From contig CAKTIO010000001.1 in the NCBI GenBank assembly GCA_934565855.1, positions 124,001 through 188,000 of the forward strand: a stretch of DNA of 64,000 bases, in the 5' to 3' direction. Positions within the stretch are counted from its first letter, which is position 1. Every line of letters starts with the position of its first letter. Below are positions 42,700 through 50,643 of the stretch, piece by piece. The notes under the pieces are model-generated. The model was not told the DNA's origin and ran no database searches. It was given only the letters and a program-made list of their open reading frames with translations. The translations under genes and the position numbers were made by a program. This DNA is from an uncultured Dysosmobacter sp. (GTDB taxonomy: Bacteria > Bacillota > Clostridia > Oscillospirales > Oscillospiraceae).

Positions 42700-44079
42700 T
42701 CAGTTATCACCGGAAAGCCACTCCGTAGTGATCAGGCGGAAGCCTGCCCGCAGCTCGTCCTCTGTCATTTTTCCGTCCCAGTTTTCATTGCCATCCAAAA
42801 ATTCCGCCGTATAGATCGTCTCTGCCTGCCGGCTTAAAATGAACCGGTTCCCCCTGGTCGCCTTCAACGCCCGGTTTTCCCCGGTAATGGTGCAGATTTT
42901 CAGAATATCCGTCGGCTCCCTCCCCAAAGCTCCTCTGGTGGAAAAGGTCACCGTCATCTCATCCATTCCAGAGGGTGCCCGGGTAATTGCGATCTTCCCC
43001 AGCCAGCTTGCCGGAAGGTCCAGATACCAGCCGTCTTCGATATCATGGTATGTGGAGCAGACTGCCTCCGCATCTCCATTCTGATCATAGGAAAACCAGT
43101 CGATACGGTAGCAGGTCTCCGTTTCCTCCGGATTTTGAGACAGCAGGCTCACCGGAGCCGGGACCTCCGTAATGCCATCGCCATTGATATCCTTTGGAAA
43201 CAGCGTCTGGTAACGGTAATTCACCGACGATACGCCTGTGGTATCCGACAGGGCAATGTTTGCCAGTTCTCCGTTTTTATCCATTAAAATGTCTGTAGTC
43301 TCCATGCCTGTTTCTGTTTTTCCTGTTACAAACAGCGCCGGGCTTCCGTCCCGCAAGTAGCCGGAGGTCACCCGACCGGAGTTCAGCTCCGCCATTGTCA
43401 TGGACAGCCTTGCCGCGGATGCGGAGGTCAAGCCGCCGCCCGGTGTGCCATCCATCGTCCATGTGTAGTAATCCGCGATGCCGGCACCCTCGTCATCCGC
43501 CCGCAGCACCACCAGCTCCTGTTCCGCACTGTCCCGCAGGGACAGCACCGCGTATTTGACATAGTTCGTCCGTGCTAGCTCCTCCGCACCGCCGCCCCGC
43601 AGGGTGTATACCGCCAGTGTCTGAAGCTCGGCTCCGACCTTCCAGCCCACCAGAATTTCCTGCTTTCCATCATCGTTCAAGTCCTGGTATGCTACACTGT
43701 AAATCGCGCTGCCGCTGCCCTCAATCACGGTCCGCAGCTCATAGCCCTTGCCATTGGGAGAGAAAATATAGATTTTCAGAGGCTTTTCCTCTGAGCTTTT
43801 CCTTAAAAACGCCAGCGCCTCCTGCTGTCCGTCGCCATCCAGATCCACCAGCTGCACAGTCTGAATATTGGTACCGGAAACCGGAGCGGCATATTCCGCA
43901 CCTGCGTCCAGCAGCTCCCGAATGCACTGATTCAGTTCGGTATACTCCGGGGGTAGCTGCGGCAGCGTATACAGCTCGTCCGTCGCCACCACCAGTTTAA
44001 AGGAGGAACAGCCCGCCAGCAATGCGCACAGCACAGCCGTCATCAGACACAGCACTCCCTTTTTCAGCCAACGGTCCAT
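42700..44079 (-). CDS. Lipoprotein with FG-GAP/VCBS-type repeat motifs
   Basis: The 459-residue protein has a lipoprotein signal with lipobox LLAGC. It also has at least three calcium-loop-like repeats: VDLDGDGQQEAL, QDLNDDGKQEIL and KDINGDGITEVP, which suggest a beta-propeller outside the cell. The start MDRWLKKG at 44079 follows AAAGGAGAGAAAGGA. As first gene of the two-component operon it may supply or modulate the signal to the kinase, but this is inference from position only. Confidence 0.8.
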   Translation of the reverse strand: MDRWLKKGVLCLMTAVLCALLAGCSSFKLVVATDELYTLPQLPPEYTELNQCIRELLDAGAEYAAPVSGTNIQTVQLVDLDGDGQQEALAFLRKSSEEKPLKIYIFSPNGKGYELRTVIEGSGSAIYSVAYQDLNDDGKQEILVGWKVGAELQTLAVYTLRGGGAEELARTNYVKYAVLSLRDSAEQELVVLRADDEGAGIADYYTWTMDGTPGGGLTSASAARLSMTMAELNSGRVTSGYLRDGSPALFVTGKTETGMETTDILMDKNGELANIALSDTTGVSSVNYRYQTLFPKDINGDGITEVPAPVSLLSQNPEETETCYRIDWFSYDQNGDAEAVCSTYHDIEDGWYLDLPASWLGKIAITRAPSGMDEMTVTFSTRGALGREPTDILKICTITGENRALKATRGNRFILSRQAETIYTAEFLDGNENWDGKMTEDELRAGFRLITTEWLSGDN

Positions 44080-44121
44080 TCCTTTCTCTCCTTTCATAGC
44101 TGACTATACGATAACGTTTCT

Positions 44122-44150
44122 ATCATAGCACCTTTTTTTCTGTTTGGATA
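44122..44150 (-). promoter_or_regulatory. Promoter of the lipoprotein/two-component operon
   Basis: Minus strand: TATCCA (44150-44145), 17 bases, extended TGC-TATGAT (44127-44122). Confidence 0.5.
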
Positions 44151-44203
44151 GCATTTCTTTCTGTTTTTATAGAGTTTTATCAAGTTCTTTTTTTATTTTC
44201 CTC

Positions 44204-44232
44204 TTGAAATATTCCTAAAATCATGCTATAGT
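44204..44232 (+). promoter_or_regulatory. Promoter of tRNA-Leu
   Basis: TTGAAA (44204-44209), 17 bases, extended TGC-TATAGT (44227-44232), about 7 bases before the expected 5' end. Confidence 0.7.
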
Positions 44233-44244
44233 AAATAAGCTTTC

Positions 44245-44330
44245 GCCGGTGTGATGGAATGGTAGACGTAGCGGATTCAAAATCCGCCGGTGGCAACACC
44301 GTGTGGGTTCGAGTCCCACCACCGGCACCA
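44245..44330 (+). tRNA. tRNA-Leu (anticodon CAA), CCA encoded
   Basis: The acceptor arms GCCGGTG and CACCGGC pair perfectly, followed by A and an encoded CCA. The anticodon stem GCGGA/TCCGC encloses TTCAAAA, giving CAA, which reads UUG leucine codons. A long variable arm (CGGTGGCAACACCG) marks a class II tRNA, and the T arm GTGGGTTCGAGTCCCAC is canonical. Confidence 0.95.
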
Positions 44331-44461
44331 GCTCGGAAATTCCTGTCACCGTTCTGTTTCCGCTTTACAGCGAAAACTGCACTCTGGCAGGAATTTCTTC
44401 GCTTCCGCCCGCGATCGCTCCGCTGGGTTCACGGGCGGATTTTAATTTAAATAAACGCATT

Positions 44462-44497
44462 GGAGCAAGCTGTATGTCGCTTGCTCCGACTTTTTTT
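44462..44497 (+). terminator. Terminator after tRNA-Leu
   Basis: GGAGCAAGC pairs with GCTTGCTCC across 8 bases, followed by GAC and seven T. An additional inverted pair (AAATTCCTG / CAGGAATTT) lies between the tRNA and this hairpin. Confidence 0.75.
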
Positions 44498-44615
44498 ATT
44501 CTTTCAGAAAAAAGGACAGCATCCACCTGGTTCCCTGTTCCGGTTTACCAAGCCATCTCAATATACGCCAGGTCTTGATTTTTACAGGCGAAAAAACGCC
44601 GCAGATAATCTTCTC

Positions 44616-44643
44616 TTGACAAGCAGGATTACTTTGCTATAAT
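44616..44643 (+). promoter_or_regulatory. Promoter of the marR-MATE operon
   Basis: TTGACA (44616-44621), 16 bases, extended TGC-TATAAT (44638-44643). Confidence 0.7.
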
Positions 44644-44663
44644 AGTCTTGAAACAGGACTATT
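44641..44663 (+). promoter_or_regulatory. Probable MarR operator
   Basis: AATAGTC and GACTATT form a perfect inverted repeat with a 9-base centre, overlapping the -10 and the transcription start. The placement suits autorepression by the MarR protein. Confidence 0.6.
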
Positions 44664-44681
44664 GTGAAAGGGAGGGATTTT

Positions 44682-45116
44682 ATGGAGCTGGATGCAAAGA
44701 TCCGGGCATTTGGCGATGTGCGGCAGAGCCTGAGCCGAATATACGAGGACTACGCCCGAAAATGCGGAATTTCCTATAATAGTCTCTACATTCTCAGTGC
44801 TATCCAGCAAACGGAAAACTGCACCCAAAAGTTCATCTGTGAAAAGACATTACTGCCCAAGCAGACCGTAAATAATGTGGTGACTGCGTTCTTCAAAAGC
44901 GGTTATATTGAACTGCTGGAGCTGCCGGAAAACCGCCGTATCAAGACCATCCACCTGACCCCAAAGGGTGAACAGTATGCCAACTCGCTGATACCCCACA
45001 TTTGCGAGGCAGACTGGAAAGCCATGGAGACCTTGACCGAGGAACAGCAGAATACACTGATCCAACTCATGGGTACGTTTGTTGCCGCGTTCCGCAAGGA
45101 AATGCTGGGAGAGTGA
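44682..45116 (+). CDS. MarR family transcriptional regulator
   Basis: The 144-residue protein has a winged-helix core (NSLYILSAIQQTENCTQKFICEKTLLPKQTVNNVVTAFFKSGYIELLELPENRRIKTIHLTPKGEQYA), with the beta-wing containing the typical ENRRIKTIHLT. The ATG at 44682 follows AGGGAGGG. It precedes a MATE pump and probably represses it together with itself, with ligand binding relieving repression. Confidence 0.9.
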   Translation: MELDAKIRAFGDVRQSLSRIYEDYARKCGISYNSLYILSAIQQTENCTQKFICEKTLLPKQTVNNVVTAFFKSGYIELLELPENRRIKTIHLTPKGEQYANSLIPHICEADWKAMETLTEEQQNTLIQLMGTFVAAFRKEMLGE

Positions 45117-45147
45117 CCGCCTGTAGGGAAGCAGGCGGCTTCTTTTT
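45117..45147 (+). terminator. Hairpin between marR and the MATE gene
   Basis: CCGCCTG pairs with CAGGCGG across 8 bases, followed by CTTCTTTTT. It may attenuate expression of the pump relative to the regulator. Confidence 0.55.
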
Positions 45148-45192
45148 GTTTATAAAGTCCTAAAACAATACGGTATTATGAAAGGATATAAT

Positions 45193-46533
45193 ATGACCAA
45201 AACAGTTGATATGACAAAGGGAAGTCCGGTACGGCTTCTGCTTCAATTCTCCATTCCAATTCTGATCGGCAACCTGTTTCAGCAGGCATACACGCTGGCA
45301 GACCGCATCATTGTCGGTCGTTTTGTAGGAGATACGGCATTTTCTGCCATTGGTGCCACAAATGCCCTCTCCATGATGTTCATGTCCATGTGCATGGGCG
45401 CGGCAATCGGAACAGGTGTTGTGGTGTCACAGTTTTTCGGTGCAAGGGATGAAAAAGGAACGGCGGCAGCCATTGCCAATGGCAGCTACACCTGCCTGCT
45501 GATCACGGTCATCATGACAGTGGTCGCTCTGCTGGCAACAAAACCGATTCTCCTGCTGCTGAATACGCCGCAATCCATCCTGCCGGACGCACTGACCTAT
45601 ATGTACGTTTTTATGGGCGGTCTGTTGGCAGTGGCGGCTTATTTCACCCCGTTTTCCATTCTGCGTGCGCTGGGTGACGCCAGAACGCCGCTGATTTTTC
45701 TGGTGGTATGCAGTCTGCTGAACATTGTGCTGGACCTCGTGTTTGTGGTCGGGCTGAACAGCGGCGTCATCGGCGCAGCCATTGCAACCGTATTGTCCGA
45801 AGCATTGGCGGCTGCTGCCTGCATTCTCTACGCCTTCGCCAAGGTGCCGCAGTTCCGTCAGGCATTCCAGCACCGGGCTGTCAGCAAGGTCATGATCTGG
45901 AAAACGGTCCAGGTCGGCATCCCCACCGGGTTGCAGTACGCCCTGATCTATGTGTCCAGCATCATTTTGCAGCGCGTTGTCAATGGCTTTGGTGAGTCGG
46001 TCATCGGCGCCTTCACGGCAACCTCACAAATTGAGCTTCTGGTGCAGCAGATTTTTTCCGCATTGGGCGCCGCCATTGTAACCTACACCGGACAGAACAT
46101 GGGCGCCGGCAGACATGACCGTATTTCATCGGGCATCGCAGCCGCTATGAAAATCAGCGGAGCGGTTTCCGTGGTGCTGCTGGCAGTCTTCTGGCTATTT
46201 GGACGGTCCATTATGAGCATTTTCGTGACAAATACAGAGATCATTTCCATTGCAGCAAGCGGAATCCGCATTACAAGCCTGTTTCTGATGGGCTTAGGGG
46301 CTGTGCAGATCCTCCGCTATATGCTCAACGGTGCAGGCGATTCCATGTATGCTCTGATGAACGGCGCGGTGGAGGTCCTTGCGCGCGTGGCATTTGCGGT
46401 CGGTTTGACGTCGATTCCCCTGATCGGAATGTGGGGCATCTGGCTGACGACCGGTCTGACATGGACGGTAACGGCGCTGTTCGCACTGGCGCGCTATCGG
46501 CACGGCGCATGGAAATCGAAAACACTGGTTTAA
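45193..46533 (+). CDS. MATE family efflux transporter
   Basis: The 446-residue protein has about twelve membrane segments in two MATE halves. The N-terminal half begins SPVRLLLQFSIPILIGNLFQQAYTLADRIIVGRFVG and the second half contains VGIPTGLQYALIYVSSIILQRVVNGFG. These pumps expel drugs or metabolites in exchange for Na+ or H+. The ATG at 45193 follows GAAAGG at 8 bases; an in-frame ATG at 45178 would place the site inside the gene. Substrate is unknown. Confidence 0.92.
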   Translation: MTKTVDMTKGSPVRLLLQFSIPILIGNLFQQAYTLADRIIVGRFVGDTAFSAIGATNALSMMFMSMCMGAAIGTGVVVSQFFGARDEKGTAAAIANGSYTCLLITVIMTVVALLATKPILLLLNTPQSILPDALTYMYVFMGGLLAVAAYFTPFSILRALGDARTPLIFLVVCSLLNIVLDLVFVVGLNSGVIGAAIATVLSEALAAAACILYAFAKVPQFRQAFQHRAVSKVMIWKTVQVGIPTGLQYALIYVSSIILQRVVNGFGESVIGAFTATSQIELLVQQIFSALGAAIVTYTGQNMGAGRHDRISSGIAAAMKISGAVSVVLLAVFWLFGRSIMSIFVTNTEIISIAASGIRITSLFLMGLGAVQILRYMLNGAGDSMYALMNGAVEVLARVAFAVGLTSIPLIGMWGIWLTTGLTWTVTALFALARYRHGAWKSKTLV

Positions 46534-46555
46534 TGCGAAAATCCGAAACACAGGA

Positions 46556-46591
46556 CAAAAATGGGAGCATCAAAATGATGCTCCCATTTTT
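46556..46591. terminator. Bidirectional terminator between the MATE gene and dapH
   Basis: AAAAATGGGAGCATCA pairs with TGATGCTCCCATTTTT across three bases, with runs of A and T on both sides. Confidence 0.92.
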
Positions 46592-46605
46592 ACGGATTCC
46601 TGTTC

Positions 46606-47313
46606 TTACAGCTTGCGCAGTGCATCGACCAAAGCGGTCTTGCCCTCGGTCTTCTCATCCTTCATCTTGATGATCCGCGCCGGGCAGCCAGCCACCACCG
46701 CGTTGTCCGGTACGTCCTCTACCACGACAGCACCTGCGGCGACCACCGCGTTTTTACCTACATGCACGCCCTCGATCACCACAGCGTTGGCACCCACCAG
46801 AACACCGTCCTCAATGATGACCGGGGTTGCGGAGGCAGGCTCTACCACGCCAGCCAGCACCGCGCCCGCGCCGATGTGGCAATGTGCGCCCACCGTCGCG
46901 CGTCCGCCCAGCACCGCGCCCATATCGATCATGGTTCCTGCGCCGATGATGGCTCCGATATTGATGACCGCACCCATCATAATCACCGCGCCGTCGCCAA
47001 TCTCCACCTTTTCCCGGATAATGGCGCCCGGCTCGATGCGTGCCTTGATCTCCTTCATATCCAGCAGGGGAACGCCGGAGTTCCGGCGGTCATTCTCCAC
47101 CACCACATCCGCGATCCGGTCCGCGTTTTTCTCCAAAACGGAGCGCAGCTCCTCCCAATCGCCAAAAACGATGCGGGTGCTGACCTCTCCCTCGTGTCCG
47201 TTGAACACCGTTGCAGAGCCATAGTCAATGGAAGCTTTCTCATTGACATACAGCTTTACCGGGGTCTTCTTCTTGGAATTGCTGATATAATCAATAATTT
47301 CCTGTGCATTCAT
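46606..47313 (-). CDS. dapH: Tetrahydrodipicolinate N-acetyltransferase
   Basis: This 235-residue left-handed beta-helix enzyme acetylates tetrahydrodipicolinate, the step that commits DAP synthesis to the acetylase branch. Features are the N-terminal [88 protein letters not shown] and ALVDALRKL at the end. It follows dapB by seven bases. The ribosome binding site GGAGAG is ten bases from the ATG. Confidence 0.95.
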   Translation of the reverse strand: MNAQEIIDYISNSKKKTPVKLYVNEKASIDYGSATVFNGHEGEVSTRIVFGDWEELRSVLEKNADRIADVVVENDRRNSGVPLLDMKEIKARIEPGAIIREKVEIGDGAVIMMGAVINIGAIIGAGTMIDMGAVLGGRATVGAHCHIGAGAVLAGVVEPASATPVIIEDGVLVGANAVVIEGVHVGKNAVVAAGAVVVEDVPDNAVVAGCPARIIKMKDEKTEGKTALVDALRKL

Positions 47314-47320
47314 AAACTCA

Positions 47321-48040
47321 TTACTCTCCAAATAAGATTTTCTGTAGGTCGTACACGCCATTGGGCTTGTTCACCATACGCCGCGCCATTGCCAGCGCGC
47401 CGTTGACAAAGATCTGCCGGCTTGCCGCCCTGTGGGTGATCTCCAGCTCCTCATCCATGCCAAAGAAATGCACCGTATGGGTTCCAGCCACCGTACCGCC
47501 CCGTAGCGCGTGAATACCGATCTCTTCCTTTTGCCGCTTGCCGCAGCTACCCTCCCGTCCGTACACCGGAGTCAACTCATGCTTTGGATCAATGGCGTCT
47601 ACCAGCAGCTTTGCGGTCCCGCTGGGTGCATCCGCCTTCTGATTGTGGTGTGTCTCCGTCACCTCCACATCAAAGTCCGGCTTCAGCGTATCCGATACCT
47701 GCCGGAGCATCCGCACAAATACGGCAATGCCCACGGAGTAATTGGCGCTCCACAGGACCGGCGCCGCGTCTCCCAGTGCCAGCATCTGCTCCATCTGCTG
47801 CTGGGAATAGCCCGTGGTCCCGGACACCAGAGGCGTGCCGGTCCGGCGGATATAACGGCTGACTGCATCCAGTGTCTCCGGTCTGGAAAATTCAATGACC
47901 ACATCTGCAATGCTTCCCGTGTGGTCCAGCTCGCTCAGGTTGGTGTGGTCAAAGCAGCCCACCACCTCATCGCCTGCGGCGATGGCTGTGGACTCCAGCA
48001 GTTTGCCCATTTTTCCGTGTCCGACCAGTAAAATCTTCAC
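47321..48040 (-). CDS. dapB: 4-hydroxy-tetrahydrodipicolinate reductase
   Basis: The 239-residue enzyme reduces the DapA product with NAD(P)H. It begins [15 protein letters not shown] (Rossmann motif) and has the catalytic [16 protein letters not shown] segment. The start is a GTG at 48040, behind GGAGGCGGG and overlapping the dapA stop. A longer ATG start would run far into dapA. Confidence 0.95.
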   Translation of the reverse strand: MKILLVGHGKMGKLLESTAIAAGDEVVGCFDHTNLSELDHTGSIADVVIEFSRPETLDAVSRYIRRTGTPLVSGTTGYSQQQMEQMLALGDAAPVLWSANYSVGIAVFVRMLRQVSDTLKPDFDVEVTETHHNQKADAPSGTAKLLVDAIDPKHELTPVYGREGSCGKRQKEEIGIHALRGGTVAGTHTVHFFGMDEELEITHRAASRQIFVNGALAMARRMVNKPNGVYDLQKILFGE

Positions 48041-48924
48041 AGCAGACCCGCCTCCTGTAAGGTAGCATGCAGCGCCCTGCTGTGCTCCTCGCTCATTTCG
48101 CACAGCGGCAGACGCATGGAACCCACGTTCAGCCCCATCATGTTCATGGCAGCCTTTACCGGGATGGGGTTGACCTCCATAAACAGGTCGTTCATCAGCT
48201 TCAGATACTTCAGGTGGTTCGCCACTGCCTGCGCCTGGTTTCCGTTCAGAAAATCATGCACGATCTGCTGGCACATATCCGGCATGACATTGGCGTAAAC
48301 CGAGATCACGCCGCTGCCGCCAATGCTCAGCAGGGGAATGGTGATGTCGTCATTGCCGGAGTACAGGGCAAAGTCCGGTCCGATGCAGTGGGCGATCTTC
48401 ATGGCATAGGACATATCGCCGGAGGCTTCCTTGATTGCAACGATGTTGGGGTGCCTGCTCAGCTTCTCCACCACGCTGACGGGGATGGAGCAGCCGGTAC
48501 GTCCCGGAACATTGTAGAGAATGCAGGGGATCCTGACCCGGTCAGCCGTCTCCGCAAAATGGCGGTACATGCCCTCCGGATTTGCCTTGTTGTAATACGG
48601 GGAGATCAGCAGCAGCGCGTCCGCGCCCATCTCCTGATACTGGATGCTCTTCTCGATCTGCGTCGCCGTGCAGTTGGAGCCGCTGCCCACGATCACGGGG
48701 ACCCGTCCATTGACCACGCGGATGGTATGCTCCACCACGGAAGCATCCTCCTCATGACTCATGGTGGAATACTCGCCGGTGGTGCCCAGCGTCAGGATCG
48801 CAGCGGTTCCTCCGGCGATCTGCCGCTCGATCAGCTGGGTCAAAACCTCAAAATTAACGCTGCCATCCTCATGGAACGGCGTGATCATTGCCACGATGGA
48901 ACCCTGGATGTGTTCAAATTTCAT
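48037..48924 (-). CDS. dapA: 4-hydroxy-tetrahydrodipicolinate synthase
   Basis: The 295-residue aldolase condenses pyruvate and aspartate semialdehyde. Signatures are GTTGEYSTMSHEE near residue 45, the catalytic tyrosine YYNKANPEGMYRHF, LYNVPGRTGCSIP and the Schiff-base lysine in NIVAIKEASGD. GGAGG lies eight bases before the ATG at 48924. The gene is under the lysine riboswitch. Confidence 0.96.
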   Translation of the reverse strand: MKFEHIQGSIVAMITPFHEDGSVNFEVLTQLIERQIAGGTAAILTLGTTGEYSTMSHEEDASVVEHTIRVVNGRVPVIVGSGSNCTATQIEKSIQYQEMGADALLLISPYYNKANPEGMYRHFAETADRVRIPCILYNVPGRTGCSIPVSVVEKLSRHPNIVAIKEASGDMSYAMKIAHCIGPDFALYSGNDDITIPLLSIGGSGVISVYANVMPDMCQQIVHDFLNGNQAQAVANHLKYLKLMNDLFMEVNPIPVKAAMNMMGLNVGSMRLPLCEMSEEHSRALHATLQEAGLL

Positions 48925-49033
48925 AGTAGTGTCCTCCATACTTTTCGTTTTTGGTTTGCAGGGAAAGGGATTTCCTTCTGCAAGGTACGCCTATGCGTTT
49001 CGCTGCGCGCATATGACGAACGGCAGGCATACC

Positions 49034-49262
49034 AAAAGAAAAAGCCGGTAGAGACACGCCCCTACCGACAGCCATACACGCAAAACGTGGAGAATCTGTA
49101 AGCAGATAGCGCCCCCGCAGCCACGCCGCGGACAGTGTTATGGGTATTCCCCATAACCCCATCTCCCTCTCCTACCGGATCAGGAAATTCGGCGGACTTG
49201 CCTCTCCCATTTTCTCTGCCTGACGGCTCCCATGAGTTCATCGCATCCGCGCCTCTATCTCT
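49034..49262 (-). promoter_or_regulatory. Lysine riboswitch (L-box) of dapA-dapB-dapH
   Basis: On the minus strand P1 pairs AGATAG (near 49260) with CTATCT (near 49105). Between them are AGAGGCGCG, GATGAACTCATGGGAGCC, GGGAGAGG and GTCCGCCGAA, all landmarks of the L-box aptamer. The expression platform ends in a perfect terminator, GTCGGTAGGGGCGTGTCTCTACCGGC and TTTTTCTTTT (49070-49034; the listed stem is given in two parts, GTCGGTAG and CTACCGGC). Lysine binding should stop transcription before dapA. Confidence 0.88.
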
Positions 49263-49270
49263 TTTTCGCT

Positions 49271-49299
49271 ATCATAGCATCTTTTTTTCCCCCATTCAA
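49271..49299 (-). promoter_or_regulatory. Promoter of the dapA riboswitch transcript
   Basis: Minus strand: TTGAAT (49299-49294), 17 bases, extended TGC-TATGAT (49276-49271). Confidence 0.7.
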
Positions 49300-49371
49300 G
49301 AGAATTTCTGAAAAAATTCCCAACCTTACAGAAAATCTCCTTGTGAAAAGCGACAAATTTTGTATTTTTTA

Positions 49372-49400
49372 TTGGTTCTCATCCATCCCGGTGCTATACT
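49372..49400 (+). promoter_or_regulatory. Promoter of the M20 deacetylase gene
   Basis: TTGGTT (49372-49377), 17 bases, extended TGC-TATACT (49395-49400). Confidence 0.6.
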
Positions 49401-49467
49401 GAAAACAAATCATTTCAACAATCTCACGGATGTCCTGGATGGAAGCATCCGGAAAGGAGTCTTTTCC

Positions 49468-50577
49468 ATGTCCCTGCCCGCTGTTGTAGCATACCGCCGC
49501 GCATTGCACCAGATCCCGGAGCTGGACCGTCCGCTTCCGGAAACCACCGCATATGTCCAGACAATCCTTTCCGCCCTGCCCTGCAAGCTGTTTTCTCCCA
49601 CCCGGGGAAGCGTCTGCGCTTACTTTGACGCAGGAAAGCAGGACACCGTTGCCTTCCGTGCCGACATGGACGCCCTGCCCGTTCCAGAGGAAACCGGTCT
49701 CTCCTATGCCTCCACCCATCCCGGCATCATGCACGCCTGCGGTCACGATGGACACACCGCTATGGCGCTGGCGCTGGCGGAGTACACGGCAGCGCATTTA
49801 TCCAAGCTGCCAAGAAATGTCCTCTTTGTCTTTCAGCCGTCAGAGGAGACCACCGGCGGCGCCAAGCCCTTGTGCGAAACGGGACTTTTCCGGCGCTACC
49901 GGGTCCACCGCATCTTCGGTCTTCACCTGTGGCCGGAGCTGGAAGCCGGAAGGATCTTTTCCCGTCCCGGTCCCCTGATGGCACGCTCCAGCGAGGTCAC
50001 CGTTGCCTTAGCAGGCAAAAGCGTTCACATCTCCAAGTATCCGGAGGGCATTGATGCGCTTACCGCAGGCATGGAATTTCTCCGCCGGGCGTACTCCATG
50101 ATGGAGCAGCTGCCGCCGCAGGAGCCCTCCCTGCTGCGGTTTGGGAAAATGACCTCCGGCACCGTCCGCAACGCCATCAGCGGGCAGACCCGTCTGGAGG
50201 GCAGCCTGCGCACCTATTCCGAAAGCAATTTCCGCTTCTGCCGCCAGCAGCTGCAGGATATTGGAAAATCTCTGGCGGCGGAAACCGGCTGCCAGGTGGA
50301 GGTTCAGCTCAGCGAGGGCTATCCCGCTGTGTGGAACCATGAAGCGCTGTATCAGAAGATCTGCGCACAGCTGGGTGAAAGCGCCCCCTCTCTGTTGGAC
50401 ACTCCGGCACTGGCGGCAGAGGATTTCTCTTTCTACCAGCAGGAGGTCCCCGGCGTGTTCTTCTTCCTGGGTGTGGGAGATACCGCCGCACTGCACGCCC
50501 CCACCTTCGCCTTTGACGATGAGCAGATACTGCCCTGCGGTGTGGAATTTTTGAAAAAGCTGTTGCTGCTTCCCTGA
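49468..50577 (+). CDS. M20 family amidohydrolase, probably N-acetyl-diaminopimelate deacetylase
   Basis: The 369-residue M20 peptidase has the di-metal ligands in MHACGHDGHTA, PSEETTGGA and GLHLWPE, a dimerisation domain, and the late APTFAFDDEQILPCGVEFL. The family includes hippurate hydrolases, amino acylases and N-acetyl-DAP deacetylases. Its place directly beside dapA-dapB-dapH (acetylase route) favours the last, but sequence alone does not prove it. GGAAAGGAG precedes the ATG at 49468, and the gene has its own promoter and terminator. Confidence 0.8.
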   Translation: MSLPAVVAYRRALHQIPELDRPLPETTAYVQTILSALPCKLFSPTRGSVCAYFDAGKQDTVAFRADMDALPVPEETGLSYASTHPGIMHACGHDGHTAMALALAEYTAAHLSKLPRNVLFVFQPSEETTGGAKPLCETGLFRRYRVHRIFGLHLWPELEAGRIFSRPGPLMARSSEVTVALAGKSVHISKYPEGIDALTAGMEFLRRAYSMMEQLPPQEPSLLRFGKMTSGTVRNAISGQTRLEGSLRTYSESNFRFCRQQLQDIGKSLAAETGCQVEVQLSEGYPAVWNHEALYQKICAQLGESAPSLLDTPALAAEDFSFYQQEVPGVFFFLGVGDTAALHAPTFAFDDEQILPCGVEFLKKLLLLP

Positions 50578-50596
50578 GAAGCCTCTTCAATAAACG

Positions 50597-50633
50597 CAGA
50601 CCCCCTGCCATACGGCAGGGGGTCTGTTTCTTT
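50597..50633. terminator. Bidirectional terminator between the deacetylase and aminotransferase genes
   Basis: CAGACCCCCTGCC pairs perfectly with GGCAGGGGGTCTG across four bases, followed by TTTCTTTC. Confidence 0.85.
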
Positions 50634-50643
50634 CAAGGGTTTC

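Noticed and set aside
44331..44460. Second tRNA or other RNA gene after tRNA-Leu
   Set aside because: There is an inverted pair (AAATTCCTG / CAGGAATTT) but no cloverleaf; it is probably part of the 3' trailer.
48067..49101. Long plus-strand open frame across dapA and its leader
   Set aside because: It overlaps both dapA and the riboswitch terminator, and its translation has no recognisable features.
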